Positions 33,988 through 41,901 of a stretch of 64,000 bases of DNA are shown here, one piece after another. The stretch is taken from contig NZ_JAHKKG010000020.1 of assembly GCF_018829635.1 (NCBI RefSeq), positions 62,001-126,000 of the forward strand, read 5' to 3'. Positions within the stretch are counted from its first letter, which is position 1; each line of letters starts with the position of its first letter. The DNA comes from Paractinoplanes bogorensis (GTDB taxonomy: Bacteria; Actinomycetota; Actinomycetes; Mycobacteriales; Micromonosporaceae). A program made the translations under genes and the position numbers. The notes under the pieces were generated by a model. It saw nothing but the letters and a program-made list of their open reading frames with translations. It was not told the DNA's origin and did no database searches.

Positions 33988-35673
33988 AACCGCGCCGGTC
34001 GCCTGGCGGTGCAGCAGGCCGGTCAGCTCCGACGCCGGCATCGGCTTGGCGAAGTGGTAACCCTGGGCCTGGGTGCAGGCCAGGTCGCGCAGCATGGCCA
34101 CCTGCGCCTCGTCCTCGACGCCTTCGGCGACCGGGGACAGGTTGAAGGTGCGGGCGATGTGCAGCACCGCCTCGGCCACCGAGCCGTTGGCCGTCGTCTC
34201 CTGCATGGCCTGCACGAAGGACTTGTCGATCTTGACTACGTCCACCGGCAGCGCGCCCAGGTGGCTGAGCGACGAGAAGCCGGTGCCGAAGTCGTCGAGT
34301 GCGATCCGGACGCCGAGGCTCTTGAGCGAGTCGAGCACCCGGGCCGACTCGGTCAGATCGGTCAGCGCGGCCGACTCGGTCAGCTCGAGGACCAGCAGAT
34401 CGGCCGGCATACCGGTGTCGGTCAGCACCGAGCGGATCTCGTCGGTCAGCTCGGGGCTGGCCAGCTGGGTGGCCGACAGGTTGACGTTGAGCTTGAAACC
34501 GGGGTGCTGCCGCTGCCACTGCACGGCCTGGACGCACGCCTCCCGCAGCACCCACAGGCCGAGCCGGTGCATCAGGCCGAGCGACTCGGTCAGGTCGATG
34601 AACTCGCCCGGCGCCAGCAGGCCGCGCACCGGGTGCCGCCAGCGCACCAGCGCCTCGACCCCGACCGTGAGCTCGCCGTCGAGGTCGACGATGGGCTGGT
34701 AGTGCACCTCGAACTGGAACTCGGCGAGCGCGCGGCGCAGGTCGTTCTCGTCGCGGCGGCGCTGCGCGGTCTCGGCGAACCGGGACGGGTCGAACCGGCG
34801 CACCACACCCTTGCCGTCGTCCTTGGCGTGGTAAAGCGCCTCGTCGGCCTCGCGCAGCAGCGAGTCCACATCGTGCTCGGTGCCCTCGGCGATCGAGATG
34901 CCGGCGCTGGCCCGGGCGGTCAGCACGAGATCGTCGACGGTGACCGGCTGCTGCAGGTCACGCAGGATCCGCGCGGCCACGGTGTCGGCGATCTCCTCGT
35001 CGGCCAGCCGGGGGAGCAGCACCACGAACTCGTCGCCGCCGAGCCGGGAGACAGTGTCGTTGGCGCGCACGTTGGCGTTCAGGCGCTCGGCCGTGATCTT
35101 GAGGAGCTCGTCGCCGGCCGCGTGCCCGTACGTGTCGTTGATGCCCTTGAACCCGTCCAGGTCGAACAGGATGACCGCGGTCTTGGTGCTGTCGGCGTCG
35201 TCCAGGGCGTCCTTGGCGTGGTCCATGAACATCGCCCGGTTGCCGAGCCCGGTCAGCGGGTCGCGGAAGGCCTGGCGGGCCAGGATCGCGCGCTGCCGGG
35301 TGAGGTCGCGCATCAGGCCCTGGTTGGTGTGCGAGCCGAGGAACTGGCGGATCAGGATGATGCCGGTGACGATCAGGGTCAGCCAGATCAGCTCGGGTCC
35401 GGAGTCGCCCATCGAGGTGCGTACGGCGGCCACCACGACGGCGGCCGAGACCGGGGCGTACTGGGCCAGCGGCCAGCGCTCGGTCGCCTTGGCCACCAGC
35501 GCGCCGATCACCACGACCGCGGCCAGCGACAGGGTCCAGCCCCACCAGCCGGCATTCCGCTGCCGCAGCGGCTCGACCAGCGCGGGCCAGGCCAGCACCA
35601 TCAGCGACGCGAAGATCATGGCGATGTCCACGCCGCGTCGCACGCGGTCCAGGGTCCTGCCGAAACGCACCAT
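33973..35673 (-). CDS. Membrane GGDEF-EAL cyclic-di-GMP enzyme
   Basis: The 566-residue protein has four to five N-terminal membrane segments (residues 20-130) and an intact GGDEF domain. The latter has DPLTGLGNRAMF, then RLGGDEFVVLLPR around residue 240. The EAL domain is intact too: TVGVEALVRWRHP, NVNLSATQLASPEL, LELTESAAL, DDFGTGFSSLSHL, KIDKSFVQ. It could make and break c-di-GMP. GGAGGTG stands 6 bp before ATG 35673. C-di-GMP commonly tunes type IV pili, and a pilus operon lies 5 kb away. Confidence 0.93.
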   Translation of the reverse strand: MVRFGRTLDRVRRGVDIAMIFASLMVLAWPALVEPLRQRNAGWWGWTLSLAAVVVIGALVAKATERWPLAQYAPVSAAVVVAAVRTSMGDSGPELIWLTLIVTGIILIRQFLGSHTNQGLMRDLTRQRAILARQAFRDPLTGLGNRAMFMDHAKDALDDADSTKTAVILFDLDGFKGINDTYGHAAGDELLKITAERLNANVRANDTVSRLGGDEFVVLLPRLADEEIADTVAARILRDLQQPVTVDDLVLTARASAGISIAEGTEHDVDSLLREADEALYHAKDDGKGVVRRFDPSRFAETAQRRRDENDLRRALAEFQFEVHYQPIVDLDGELTVGVEALVRWRHPVRGLLAPGEFIDLTESLGLMHRLGLWVLREACVQAVQWQRQHPGFKLNVNLSATQLASPELTDEIRSVLTDTGMPADLLVLELTESAALTDLTESARVLDSLKSLGVRIALDDFGTGFSSLSHLGALPVDVVKIDKSFVQAMQETTANGSVAEAVLHIARTFNLSPVAEGVEDEAQVAMLRDLACTQAQGYHFAKPMPASELTGLLHRQATGAVLERR

Positions 35674-35885
35674 GAAGCACCTCCGACGCGTTTGATCGGT
35701 CGGCATTGCCGGTACATGAGGGAAGTAGGTCACTTGCTGGACAGCCGATTTGTTGCGTCCCCGTTACGGTGGTCGTCAGGTCGGGTGACCGGCGTGCGGA
35801 GCGACGGGGTGTGCGGCACGCTCGGGGCTCACCGTGATCTCATAGGCCTGGAAAAGGCCCGAAGCCGGCAACGGAGGACCAAGTA

Positions 35886-36218
35886 GTGCCGAGTGGAAAT
35901 CTCGAGACCCTGAGCGCGTCGGCCACGGACGAGGAAGGCGTGGTCACGGTCACCGTGGGCCGCGGCGGAGTCGTCACCGACCTGCGCCTCGACGACCGGG
36001 TGCAGTTGCTGAGCGGGGCGACGCTCTCGGCCGAGATCCTGCGGATCATGCGGCAGGCTCAGGAGGCGCTCGCTTCGTCGTCCTCGTCGTCGGACGAAGC
36101 GGAACTGCCGGTCATGCCGGCCGCGCCGCCGTTCCCCAGCTTCTCGAACACGCCGACCCTGCCGCATCAGGCGCCCGGCAACGGGTATGAGAGCGGACGT
36201 GACAGCCGTGCCCGGTGA
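35886..36218 (+). CDS. YbaB/EbfC-like protein
   Basis: The 110-residue protein has a YbaB-type core (GVVTVTVGRGGVVTDLRLDD, then LSAEILRIMRQAQEAL). A Ser-rich linker and Pro-rich tail follow. YbaB proteins are nucleoid-associated dimers; shortened versions like this are common next to type VII substrates in actinobacteria. GTG 35886 has GGAGG 9 bp upstream. It overlaps the next gene by 32 bp. Confidence 0.75.
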   Translation: MPSGNLETLSASATDEEGVVTVTVGRGGVVTDLRLDDRVQLLSGATLSAEILRIMRQAQEALASSSSSSDEAELPVMPAAPPFPSFSNTPTLPHQAPGNGYESGRDSRAR

Positions 36219-36597
36219 CAAGCCCCCGCTGCCCAGCCGCGGACCGGCGCCCGCCGTCGATCGGATGTCGAACGCCGAACTGGCGCGGATGGTCGAGGCG
36301 GAGCACCCGTACCGGGGGAAGGCCCTGTTCGAGCTGAGCGACCGGATTCCGCTCGACAACGACGCGGCGACCAAGGTGGCGATGCTGAGCCGGCTGACCT
36401 CGCTGCGGCGGGCCCGGCTGTTCGACCGGGTCTCGCTGGCCTGGTCGGGGATCATCGCGCTGCTCGCGGCCGAGACCGAGCACTCGCGGGCGGTGGCCTA
36501 CGAGGCGTTCGGTGCGCTCGACATCGACGAGCAGCGCGACATGCTGGACTATCTCGAGGTGACGACGATCGAGGAAGCTCACCCGCGCATCGTGTGA
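36187..36597 (+). CDS. Conserved hypothetical protein paired with YbaB-like gene
   Basis: The 136-residue acidic, mostly helical protein contains MSNAELARMVEAEHPYRGKA, then LSRLTSLRRARLFDRVSLAW and LDIDEQRDMLDYLEVTT. I do not recognise it. The start could be ATG 36187 or GTG 36199. The overlap with the YbaB-like gene implies co-translation. Confidence 0.65.
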   Translation: MRADVTAVPGDKPPLPSRGPAPAVDRMSNAELARMVEAEHPYRGKALFELSDRIPLDNDAATKVAMLSRLTSLRRARLFDRVSLAWSGIIALLAAETEHSRAVAYEAFGALDIDEQRDMLDYLEVTTIEEAHPRIV

Positions 36598-36600
36598 GGC

Positions 36601-36650
36601 TTAATCCTCGACCTTGACGTCTTTCTTAATCCTCGACCTTGACGTCTTTC
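36601..36650. repeat. Perfect 25-bp tandem duplication at the 3' end of the DUF427 gene
   Basis: Two identical 25-bp units (36601-36625 and 36626-36650) each contain the last codons (KDVKVED) and the TAA stop. The outer copy lies after the stop. Confidence 0.95.
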
Positions 36651-36910
36651 CAGAAGGCGACCCGGTCGCGCACGATCTTGGCGTCCGGCTTGGGCTCGGG
36701 GTAGAACCAGACCGCGTCGGCCGTCGTGTGCCCGTTCGACGACAGCGTGTAATACGAGGCCTTGCCCTTCCACGGGCAGATGCTGTGCGTCTCGGAGGGG
36801 GCCAGCACGTCTTCGCGCAGCGACTCGCGGGGGAAGTAGATCCTTCCCTCGACAACCACGGTGTCGTCGCTCTCGGCGATCACTTCGTCGTTCCAGATGG
36901 CCTTCGGCAT
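36626..36910 (-). CDS. DUF427 family protein
   Basis: The 94-residue protein shows the family pattern: AIWNDEVIAESDDTVVVEG, YFPRESLREDVL, then THSICPWKGKASYYTLSSNG and ADAVWFYPEPKPDA. DUF427 proteins form a small beta-barrel of unknown enzymatic role. A TACGTT box lies 6 nt before the ATG. Its 3' end is tandemly duplicated. Confidence 0.93.
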   Translation of the reverse strand: MPKAIWNDEVIAESDDTVVVEGRIYFPRESLREDVLAPSETHSICPWKGKASYYTLSSNGHTTADAVWFYPEPKPDAKIVRDRVAFWKDVKVED

Positions 36911-36916
36911 AGCTCG

Positions 36917-36922
36917 AACGTA
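36917..36922 (-). promoter_or_regulatory. -10 box TACGTT, leaderless start of DUF427 gene
   Basis: TACGTT lies 6 nt before the ATG at 36910. Confidence 0.45.
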
Positions 36923-37108
36923 GCGCGCTCCGAGCCGGTAGTCCGATATGCGAGGGTTAATCGCTATCGGGAGTGAAAGTTGTGACTCGCCCCGACATTG
37001 TCGTCGTGATGTAAGAAGATCTAGAGTTGGTTTTCGCTCCTTGCCGTGTCCCTCGCCGATCTTTGTCGTGTCCCCGCCGATCCTGTCGAGACCCCCGCGG
37101 AGTGCGCC

Positions 37109-37675
37109 GTGAATGGTCTGAGCACGCTGCCCACCACCTCTGAGCAGGCGCGACATGCCCTGCTGCTGATCGGTGCGCCCGCCACGCCCCGGCTCGTGGC
37201 CGACGTGCACGGTGCGTTCTTCGACGGCGACCTGTCGGTTCCGGCGCTCGCGGCCCTGCGGCGCGATCCCTCGAGCGGGCTGTGCGCGGCCTTGGATCAA
37301 GACCTTTTTTCCGTACGGGGGATGATCGCGCTCGGTGACTGGAGCATCGAGCGGCGCCTGGTGACCCCGGCCGGTCGCCGCGCCGACGCGCTGGCGACCG
37401 TGATCCGGGTGGCCGGCTTCGCGGCGGTGCGACCGGCTGCGGCCCGGGCGGCCCACCTGCTGCTGCGCTCGCTGGCCGAGACGGTGCCGCACGGGCCCGA
37501 GGCGGTCGACCTGGCCGACGCCGCGCGTGACGCGCTGGCCTCGCCTTCGCTGGTGGCTGCGCTGGCCGCCGAGGAGCCGGCGCGGGTCGAAGCGGTGGCG
37601 CGGGCGCTGACCCTGCCCCGGTCGCAGCAGCTGTTCGGGCTGCCCTCCGTCCCCCACCAGCGCGGATCCTGGTGA
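37109..37675 (+). CDS. Conserved hypothetical helical protein
   Basis: The 188-residue Ala/Leu/Arg-rich protein is probably all-helical and cytoplasmic. Visible blocks are TTSEQARHALLLIGAPATPR, HGAFFDGDLSVPALAAL and a C-terminal QLFGLPSVPHQRGSW. It has no recognised domain. GTG 37109 was chosen for GGAG 8 bp upstream; GTG 37046 would add 21 residues that contain a short internal duplication. Confidence 0.6.
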   Translation: MNGLSTLPTTSEQARHALLLIGAPATPRLVADVHGAFFDGDLSVPALAALRRDPSSGLCAALDQDLFSVRGMIALGDWSIERRLVTPAGRRADALATVIRVAGFAAVRPAAARAAHLLLRSLAETVPHGPEAVDLADAARDALASPSLVAALAAEEPARVEAVARALTLPRSQQLFGLPSVPHQRGSW

Positions 37676-37729
37676 CCCTTCCCCCGGGTTCGTCTCGACT
37701 GTCCCTGTGCGGCTCCCCCGGCCTCCCTC

Positions 37730-37905
37730 GTGCGGGCGGCGCCTGATGTGCTCTGGCTTTCCTGGCTTTCCCTTGCCTGGCTTTCCTCGTGCGGGCGGCG
37801 CCTGATGTGCTCCGGCTTTCCTGGCTTTCCCTTGCCTGGCTTTCCCCGTGCGGGCGGCACCTGATGCGCTCCGGCTTCCCTGGCTTTCCCCCGTGTGGGC
37901 GTCGC
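37730..37905. repeat. 59-bp tandem repeat, about three copies
   Basis: Units start with GTGCGGGCGGC at 37730, 37789 and 37848. The first two are nearly identical (59 bp each). The third is cut at about 45 bp and followed by a partial fourth. The array is GC/CT-skewed and lies between a stop codon and the next gene. Confidence 0.9.
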
Positions 37906-37944
37906 GTCGTGAGTTTTCCTCCCGCCCGATCTAGGGTGCGTCTT

Positions 37945-37974
37945 GTGAATCGGGCTGTGGGGTGCGTCGCGTGA
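37945..37974 (+). CDS. Nine-codon leader ORF before the nuclease gene
   Basis: TAGGGT (37932-37937) lies 7 nt before GTG 37945, which opens MNRAVGCVA and a TGA. That stop overlaps the nuclease GTG (GTGA). The leader segment TGCGTCTTGTGAATCGGG repeats the nuclease start (TGCGTCGCGTGAACCGGG), so it arose by duplication. It may couple translation. Confidence 0.35.
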   Translation: MNRAVGCVA

Positions 37975-39110
37975 ACCGGGTGGAACAGTTGCGCGGGCCC
38001 GGGCCGGGCAAGCGGCACAACGCGCGGACGGTCGCGGCGCTCACCGGCAATCCGGGCTGCACGCGGCGTGCGGTGCTGGACGCGGCCGGCGTCGACAAGG
38101 TGGGCCTGGCCGAGCGGATCGGGTTCCCGGGCGGGTTCGGGCAGTCGAGGTTCGCGCTGGCCCGCGGGAACGCCTTCGAGGCGATGCTCAAGGCGGACGA
38201 CTGCGCGCTCCTTCGAGCCACCCTCGGGGCGTACGTGGGAACGTATGAAGATCTTGGAGTCGACGAGGACGGAACCCTCTCGGCCCGGCACGCCCGCACT
38301 CGGACGCTGCTCGAGGGCTTCACCGAGGGGCTGGTCGACCATCCACTGCTGACGCTCGACGTGGCCGGGCAGACGGTGTTCCTCGAACCCGACCTGATCG
38401 CCTACCAGACCGGCACCCAGCTCCAGGTCGTCGAGATCAAGTCGTTCGCGATCATCGACGGCCAGGCCGACGGGACCGCCGTGTCGGCCGCCGCCGTGCA
38501 GGCCGCCGTCTATGTGCTGGCGCTGCGCCGGCTGCTGGGCGACGACAAGGTGAGCCACGAGGTCGTGCTGGTCTGCCCCGAGAACTTCTCGCTCCAGCCG
38601 GTCGCGGTCGTGCTCGACGTGCGCAAGCAACTCTCCACCCTGCGCCGCCAGCTGTCCCGGCTCGAGTCCGTGTCGGTGCTGCTGGAAACGCTGCCGGACG
38701 GGCTCACGTTCGACCTCGCCCAGCCGGTGCCGGCCCTGGTGACGGCGCTCGAGACGGTCGACGCCCGGTATGCGCCCGAGTGCCTGTCGGCGTGCGAACT
38801 CTCGGTCTTCTGCCGGCACGAGGCGGGCGGGCGGACTTCGACGCTGGGCCGGCCGGTCCGCGAGGCGCTCGGCGGCGTCGAGACGATCGACGAGGCGCTC
38901 GCACTGGCCTCCGGCGCCGCTGACCCGGCGCCGGACCAGACCGAGGCGGCCGCTCTCCTGCGGGCCGCTCTTCGCCTGCGCGACGAGGCCCTGCTCTCCG
39001 GGCCTTCTTCCGCTCTCTCCGGGCCTTCGTCCGCCGAGTCTTCCGCGCCTTCTTCCGGCGATCCTTCTTCCGCCGGGTCTTCTTCGGTCTCCGGGGCCGG
39101 ACCCCGTTGA
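37971..39110 (+). CDS. Cas4/AddB-like PD-(D/E)XK nuclease
   Basis: The 379-residue protein has a RecB-type nuclease core: FLEPDLIAYQTG (Asp), VVEIKSFAIIDGQ (Glu-x-Lys), then AAVQAAVYVLALRRL (motif with Gln). One Cys near the N-terminus (GNPGCTRRAVL) and a later C-x3-C-x5-C (ECLSACELSVFCRHE) match the split four-Cys Fe-S cluster of Cas4 and AddB. The last ~40 residues are low-complexity Ser/Pro/Ala. It is coupled to the next gene by a 4-nt overlap. A DNA end-processing role is inferred. Confidence 0.8.
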   Translation: MNRVEQLRGPGPGKRHNARTVAALTGNPGCTRRAVLDAAGVDKVGLAERIGFPGGFGQSRFALARGNAFEAMLKADDCALLRATLGAYVGTYEDLGVDEDGTLSARHARTRTLLEGFTEGLVDHPLLTLDVAGQTVFLEPDLIAYQTGTQLQVVEIKSFAIIDGQADGTAVSAAAVQAAVYVLALRRLLGDDKVSHEVVLVCPENFSLQPVAVVLDVRKQLSTLRRQLSRLESVSVLLETLPDGLTFDLAQPVPALVTALETVDARYAPECLSACELSVFCRHEAGGRTSTLGRPVREALGGVETIDEALALASGAADPAPDQTEAAALLRAALRLRDEALLSGPSSALSGPSSAESSAPSSGDPSSAGSSSVSGAGPR

Positions 39111-40546
39111 GCACGCTTGTCGCGTTGGCCCGGGCGCAGGCGCTCGCGGCCGGGCGGGCCCAGCCGATCGCCACCGTGCGCCACCTGCACGTGCACGACC
39201 GGCCGCTGGTGCTCATCCCGTTCGCGATGGCCGGCGAGGCCAACGCGCCGCTGGCCGCGATGCTGGGCACGAGCGAATCGGAGCCGCGGCTGCTCGTGGT
39301 CGGCCAGCCTCGCAACCGCGACGAACGGTTCGCCTTCACCGCGTCGCTGGCCGAGGCGGTCGTGCCCTACCTGGCGTCGTTCGGCGAGGGCGCCACCGAG
39401 GCCGTGCCGGTCGACCGTGGCCGCGACGTCCGCCACCGATTTGTGGACGCACCCCAGGTCTGGGTGCCCAACCCCGGCGGGGTCGACTTCCTGCGGCTGC
39501 TCGGCCGGTCGACCCGTTTCCGCCGCACCGACGGTGACCACCCGGTGCCGCCGGCGGTGCCGCTGCTCGGCCAGTGGCTCACCTTCCTGGCCGCGTCGGC
39601 CGAAGTGCCCGGCTCGGCACTGCTGGTCAACGCCGTGCAGGCGCTCGGCCTGCACTGGGCGACCGGGCAGAGCGCGGCCGAGGACGCCCACCTCGGGTCG
39701 CTGTTCGCCTGGATCACCTCGGGACCGGAGGCGGCCCGGGCGGCCGAGCAGGGCCCGGTCGCGGGCCCGGCCACCGATCCCGATTTCGACAACCGGGTGC
39801 TGGCGCCGCTGATGTCCTCGGCTCCGGCCGAACTGGTCGCCGCCCTGCGGGATCTGCTGATGCCGACCTGGGAACGGATGTGGCAGTCGCTGGCCCTGCT
39901 GCGCGCCCTGCCGGCCGGAGCCCGGGTCGGCCTGCGCTGGGACACCGACCGCGACGTGTACTCGGCCTTCGTCGCCCACCTGGAGGAGGACGGCACGCCC
40001 CAGCCCCGCCGCGACGGCGCGGTGGCGGCGGCCGCCCGGCTGCAGCGGCTCGAGAACGCGGCGGCGCGCTACGCGGTGCAGCGGGCCTTCGACGATCCGC
40101 TGGTGATGGCCGAGCATCGCCTGACCGGGGCGGCTTTCGGCGGGGTGGTGTCGCTGGCCAAGGCCGACCGGATCGACGACACGGGCAAACGGCCGGTGCT
40201 GCGCCCCCGGATCATGGTGGCGACGACCGAGCCCGTACGGGTGGAGCCCGGCGCCTCGCTCACCTCGCCCGCCCGCCCGTCCCAGAAGGCGAAGGTCATC
40301 TCGGTCACGCCCACCGGCAGCGGCTCGGACGTGCTGCTGGAACTCTCCGGCGGCATGGGCCGCAAACTGGTGGCCGAACCCGGAAGCGTCCCCGTCATCG
40401 GCGAACACCTGCTGCTGACCACGTTGAGCGAGGCCTACCGGCCCGGCGCCGCCTTCCCCGATCCCGCCGACACACCCTGGACCCACGGTGGGCCGCCCGC
40501 CCACTCCTCCGCCCACCACGAGGATCCGGCCGCCGCACCCGGCTGA
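39107..40546 (+). CDS. Unknown protein coupled to the Cas4-like nuclease
   Basis: The 479-residue protein begins at a TTG that overlaps the nuclease stop (TTGA). Blocks include TVRHLHVHDRPLVLIPFAMA, RFVDAPQVWVPNPGGVDFL, MPTWERMWQSLALLRALP and the C-terminal ELSGGMGRKLVAEPG. There is no Walker motif, Cys cluster or membrane segment. The strict coupling suggests a complex with the nuclease. I do not recognise the family. Confidence 0.75.
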   Translation: MSTLVALARAQALAAGRAQPIATVRHLHVHDRPLVLIPFAMAGEANAPLAAMLGTSESEPRLLVVGQPRNRDERFAFTASLAEAVVPYLASFGEGATEAVPVDRGRDVRHRFVDAPQVWVPNPGGVDFLRLLGRSTRFRRTDGDHPVPPAVPLLGQWLTFLAASAEVPGSALLVNAVQALGLHWATGQSAAEDAHLGSLFAWITSGPEAARAAEQGPVAGPATDPDFDNRVLAPLMSSAPAELVAALRDLLMPTWERMWQSLALLRALPAGARVGLRWDTDRDVYSAFVAHLEEDGTPQPRRDGAVAAAARLQRLENAAARYAVQRAFDDPLVMAEHRLTGAAFGGVVSLAKADRIDDTGKRPVLRPRIMVATTEPVRVEPGASLTSPARPSQKAKVISVTPTGSGSDVLLELSGGMGRKLVAEPGSVPVIGEHLLLTTLSEAYRPGAAFPDPADTPWTHGGPPAHSSAHHEDPAAAPG

Positions 40547-40640
40547 CACCCCGCTCATCCTGGGCTCAGTGCTGGTCGGGCGGGTCGCCGCACCCGGCTG
40601 ACACCCCGCTCAACCTGGGCTCAGCGGTGGTCGGGCGGGT
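40531..40640. repeat. 55-bp tandem duplication between convergent genes
   Basis: Copies at 40531-40585 and 40586-40640 match at 52 of 55 positions. The first holds the end of the unknown gene and the second holds the end of the MazG-like gene. Confidence 0.9.
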
Positions 40641-40953
40641 TGTCGGCGAGGTGGCGCTCGATGTCGGCCGTCATGCGGGCGAACTCGCTCTCCAGATCGA
40701 CGTCGTAGCGATGCGCGAGCACGAGCACCGACCAGAGGCAGTCGGCGAGCTCGTGCCCGAGCCAGGCGCGCGCGTCGGGGATGTCCCGCCGCCCCTCGAC
40801 CGCCATGACCAGCTTGGCCAGGTCACCGACATCCCCGACGAACCCCATCATGAAGTCGTCCGGACTCCACGCACCCCGCCCGGCCGCCTCGTTGTGCCGG
40901 TCATAGAGAGCCGCCGTCTCGAGCGCGCGCTGCTGCAATCCACGGAGATCCAT
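40621..40953 (-). CDS. MazG-like nucleotide pyrophosphohydrolase
   Basis: The 110-residue all-helical protein has the MazG-like signature FMMGFVGDVGDLAKLVMAVE (E/D metal positions) and HELADCLWSVLVLAHRYDVD. Such enzymes hydrolyse (d)NTPs to monophosphates. A TAGGGT box 6 nt before the ATG suggests a leaderless message. Its 5' end overlaps the upstream gene by 53 bp. Confidence 0.88.
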   Translation of the reverse strand: MDLRGLQQRALETAALYDRHNEAAGRGAWSPDDFMMGFVGDVGDLAKLVMAVEGRRDIPDARAWLGHELADCLWSVLVLAHRYDVDLESEFARMTADIERHLADNPPDHR

Positions 40954-41758
40954 AGTGGAACCCTAGGCCCTGATCGGCCCAGAGCCCGGGAGTCACGTCG
41001 TTGCCCCACAGCACACCCAGCCCACGTTCGGCGGCGATGCCGGCGGTGGTGCGGACGAACGACAGGCTCAATGCCTCCCAATCCTCGGCGGTGCCGTGCG
41101 AGTTGAGGGATCGGGTGTGGAGCTCGGCCATCGCGGCGAATGTCGGCTCGTAGCGGGGCAGGTCGAGCCGGTCCAGACGTTCCGCCAGATCGCGCGTCTC
41201 GGCGCCGGTCAACCAGCCGAGCGTGCCCGAGCTCGCTTCCCACTGATAGCCGACGATCGCGCCCCGAGCACCCAGGGCGTCGAGCAACCCGCGTACGGGA
41301 TCGTCGTCGGGAACTCCCCACCGCTCGAGCAGAGGCCGATAGAAGTCGGGCGAGACCGTGCGCCCGACGAACCGGGACGAACTTAGGCAGCGGGTCGACA
41401 CCAAGGCCTCGTGCAGCGCGTTGAAGCCCTCGGGTCCGCCGGCGTCGTTGTCGTGGAAGAAGCAGCCCGCGCCGTGCGAGCAGGCCACGAACCGCCGGGG
41501 CAGCTGCGGGGCCGGCGTCTCGCCGAGACAGCGCAGGTCGTCCCCGAGATGGCCGGGATCGGCCGGCCGTTCGCGCGCGAGTTGAGCCATTCGCAGCCAC
41601 CCCGCGTCGTAACCCCATCCGCCCTGGGACTCCGCCCGCCGGAAGATCTCCCCGAGCCAGTCGGCCACGTCACCACGCAGCAGATCGACCAGCGCCGGCA
41701 CGATTTCGTCGCGGTAGCGCTCGTAGTCGAACAACCACACCTCGGCATCCGCACCCAT
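40901..41758 (-). CDS. Conserved hypothetical protein
   Basis: The 285-residue soluble protein begins DAEVWLFDYERYRDEIVPAL and contains FVACSHGAGCFFHDNDAGG, a Cys/His-rich stretch. Later come LSLSFVRTTAGIAAERGLG and a C-terminal WADQGLGFHYG. It looks like an actinobacterial protein of the SMI1/immunity-like sort, but no family is certain. GGGAGGT precedes the ATG. It reads 53 bp into the MazG-like gene. Confidence 0.7.
   Translation of the reverse strand: MGADAEVWLFDYERYRDEIVPALVDLLRGDVADWLGEIFRRAESQGGWGYDAGWLRMAQLARERPADPGHLGDDLRCLGETPAPQLPRRFVACSHGAGCFFHDNDAGGPEGFNALHEALVSTRCLSSSRFVGRTVSPDFYRPLLERWGVPDDDPVRGLLDALGARGAIVGYQWEASSGTLGWLTGAETRDLAERLDRLDLPRYEPTFAAMAELHTRSLNSHGTAEDWEALSLSFVRTTAGIAAERGLGVLWGNDVTPGLWADQGLGFHYGSPWIAAARARDGGSL
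40960..40965 (-). promoter_or_regulatory. -10 box TAGGGT, leaderless start of MazG-like gene
   Basis: TAGGGT lies 6 nt before the ATG at 40953, inside the upstream coding region. Confidence 0.4.
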
Positions 41759-41832
41759 GCCTGCACCTCCCTGATTCGGCGCCCAGAGTGTGGCCGAATC
41801 CGTGGATCAACACGGGCCCATTTCGCCGAGCC

Positions 41833-41858
41833 TGTGGACAACTCGCGATTGTGGACAA
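41833..41858 (-). promoter_or_regulatory. Two perfect DnaA boxes
   Basis: TTGTCCACA, the actinobacterial DnaA-box form, occurs twice on the minus strand (41841-41833 and 41858-41850), 17 bp apart. They lie in the 143-bp gap upstream of the 41758 gene. A degenerate CGTGGATCAA is close by. Confidence 0.55.
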
Positions 41859-41901
41859 CCCACGGATCGCCACTCGTTGTGTCAGCCTCGGGCGGGTCGG
41901 T

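Noticed and set aside
36957..38819. 620-codon minus-strand frame across the 59-bp repeats
   Set aside because: It is the mirror of two plus-strand genes and the repeat array, with Arg/Pro/Gly-rich translation.
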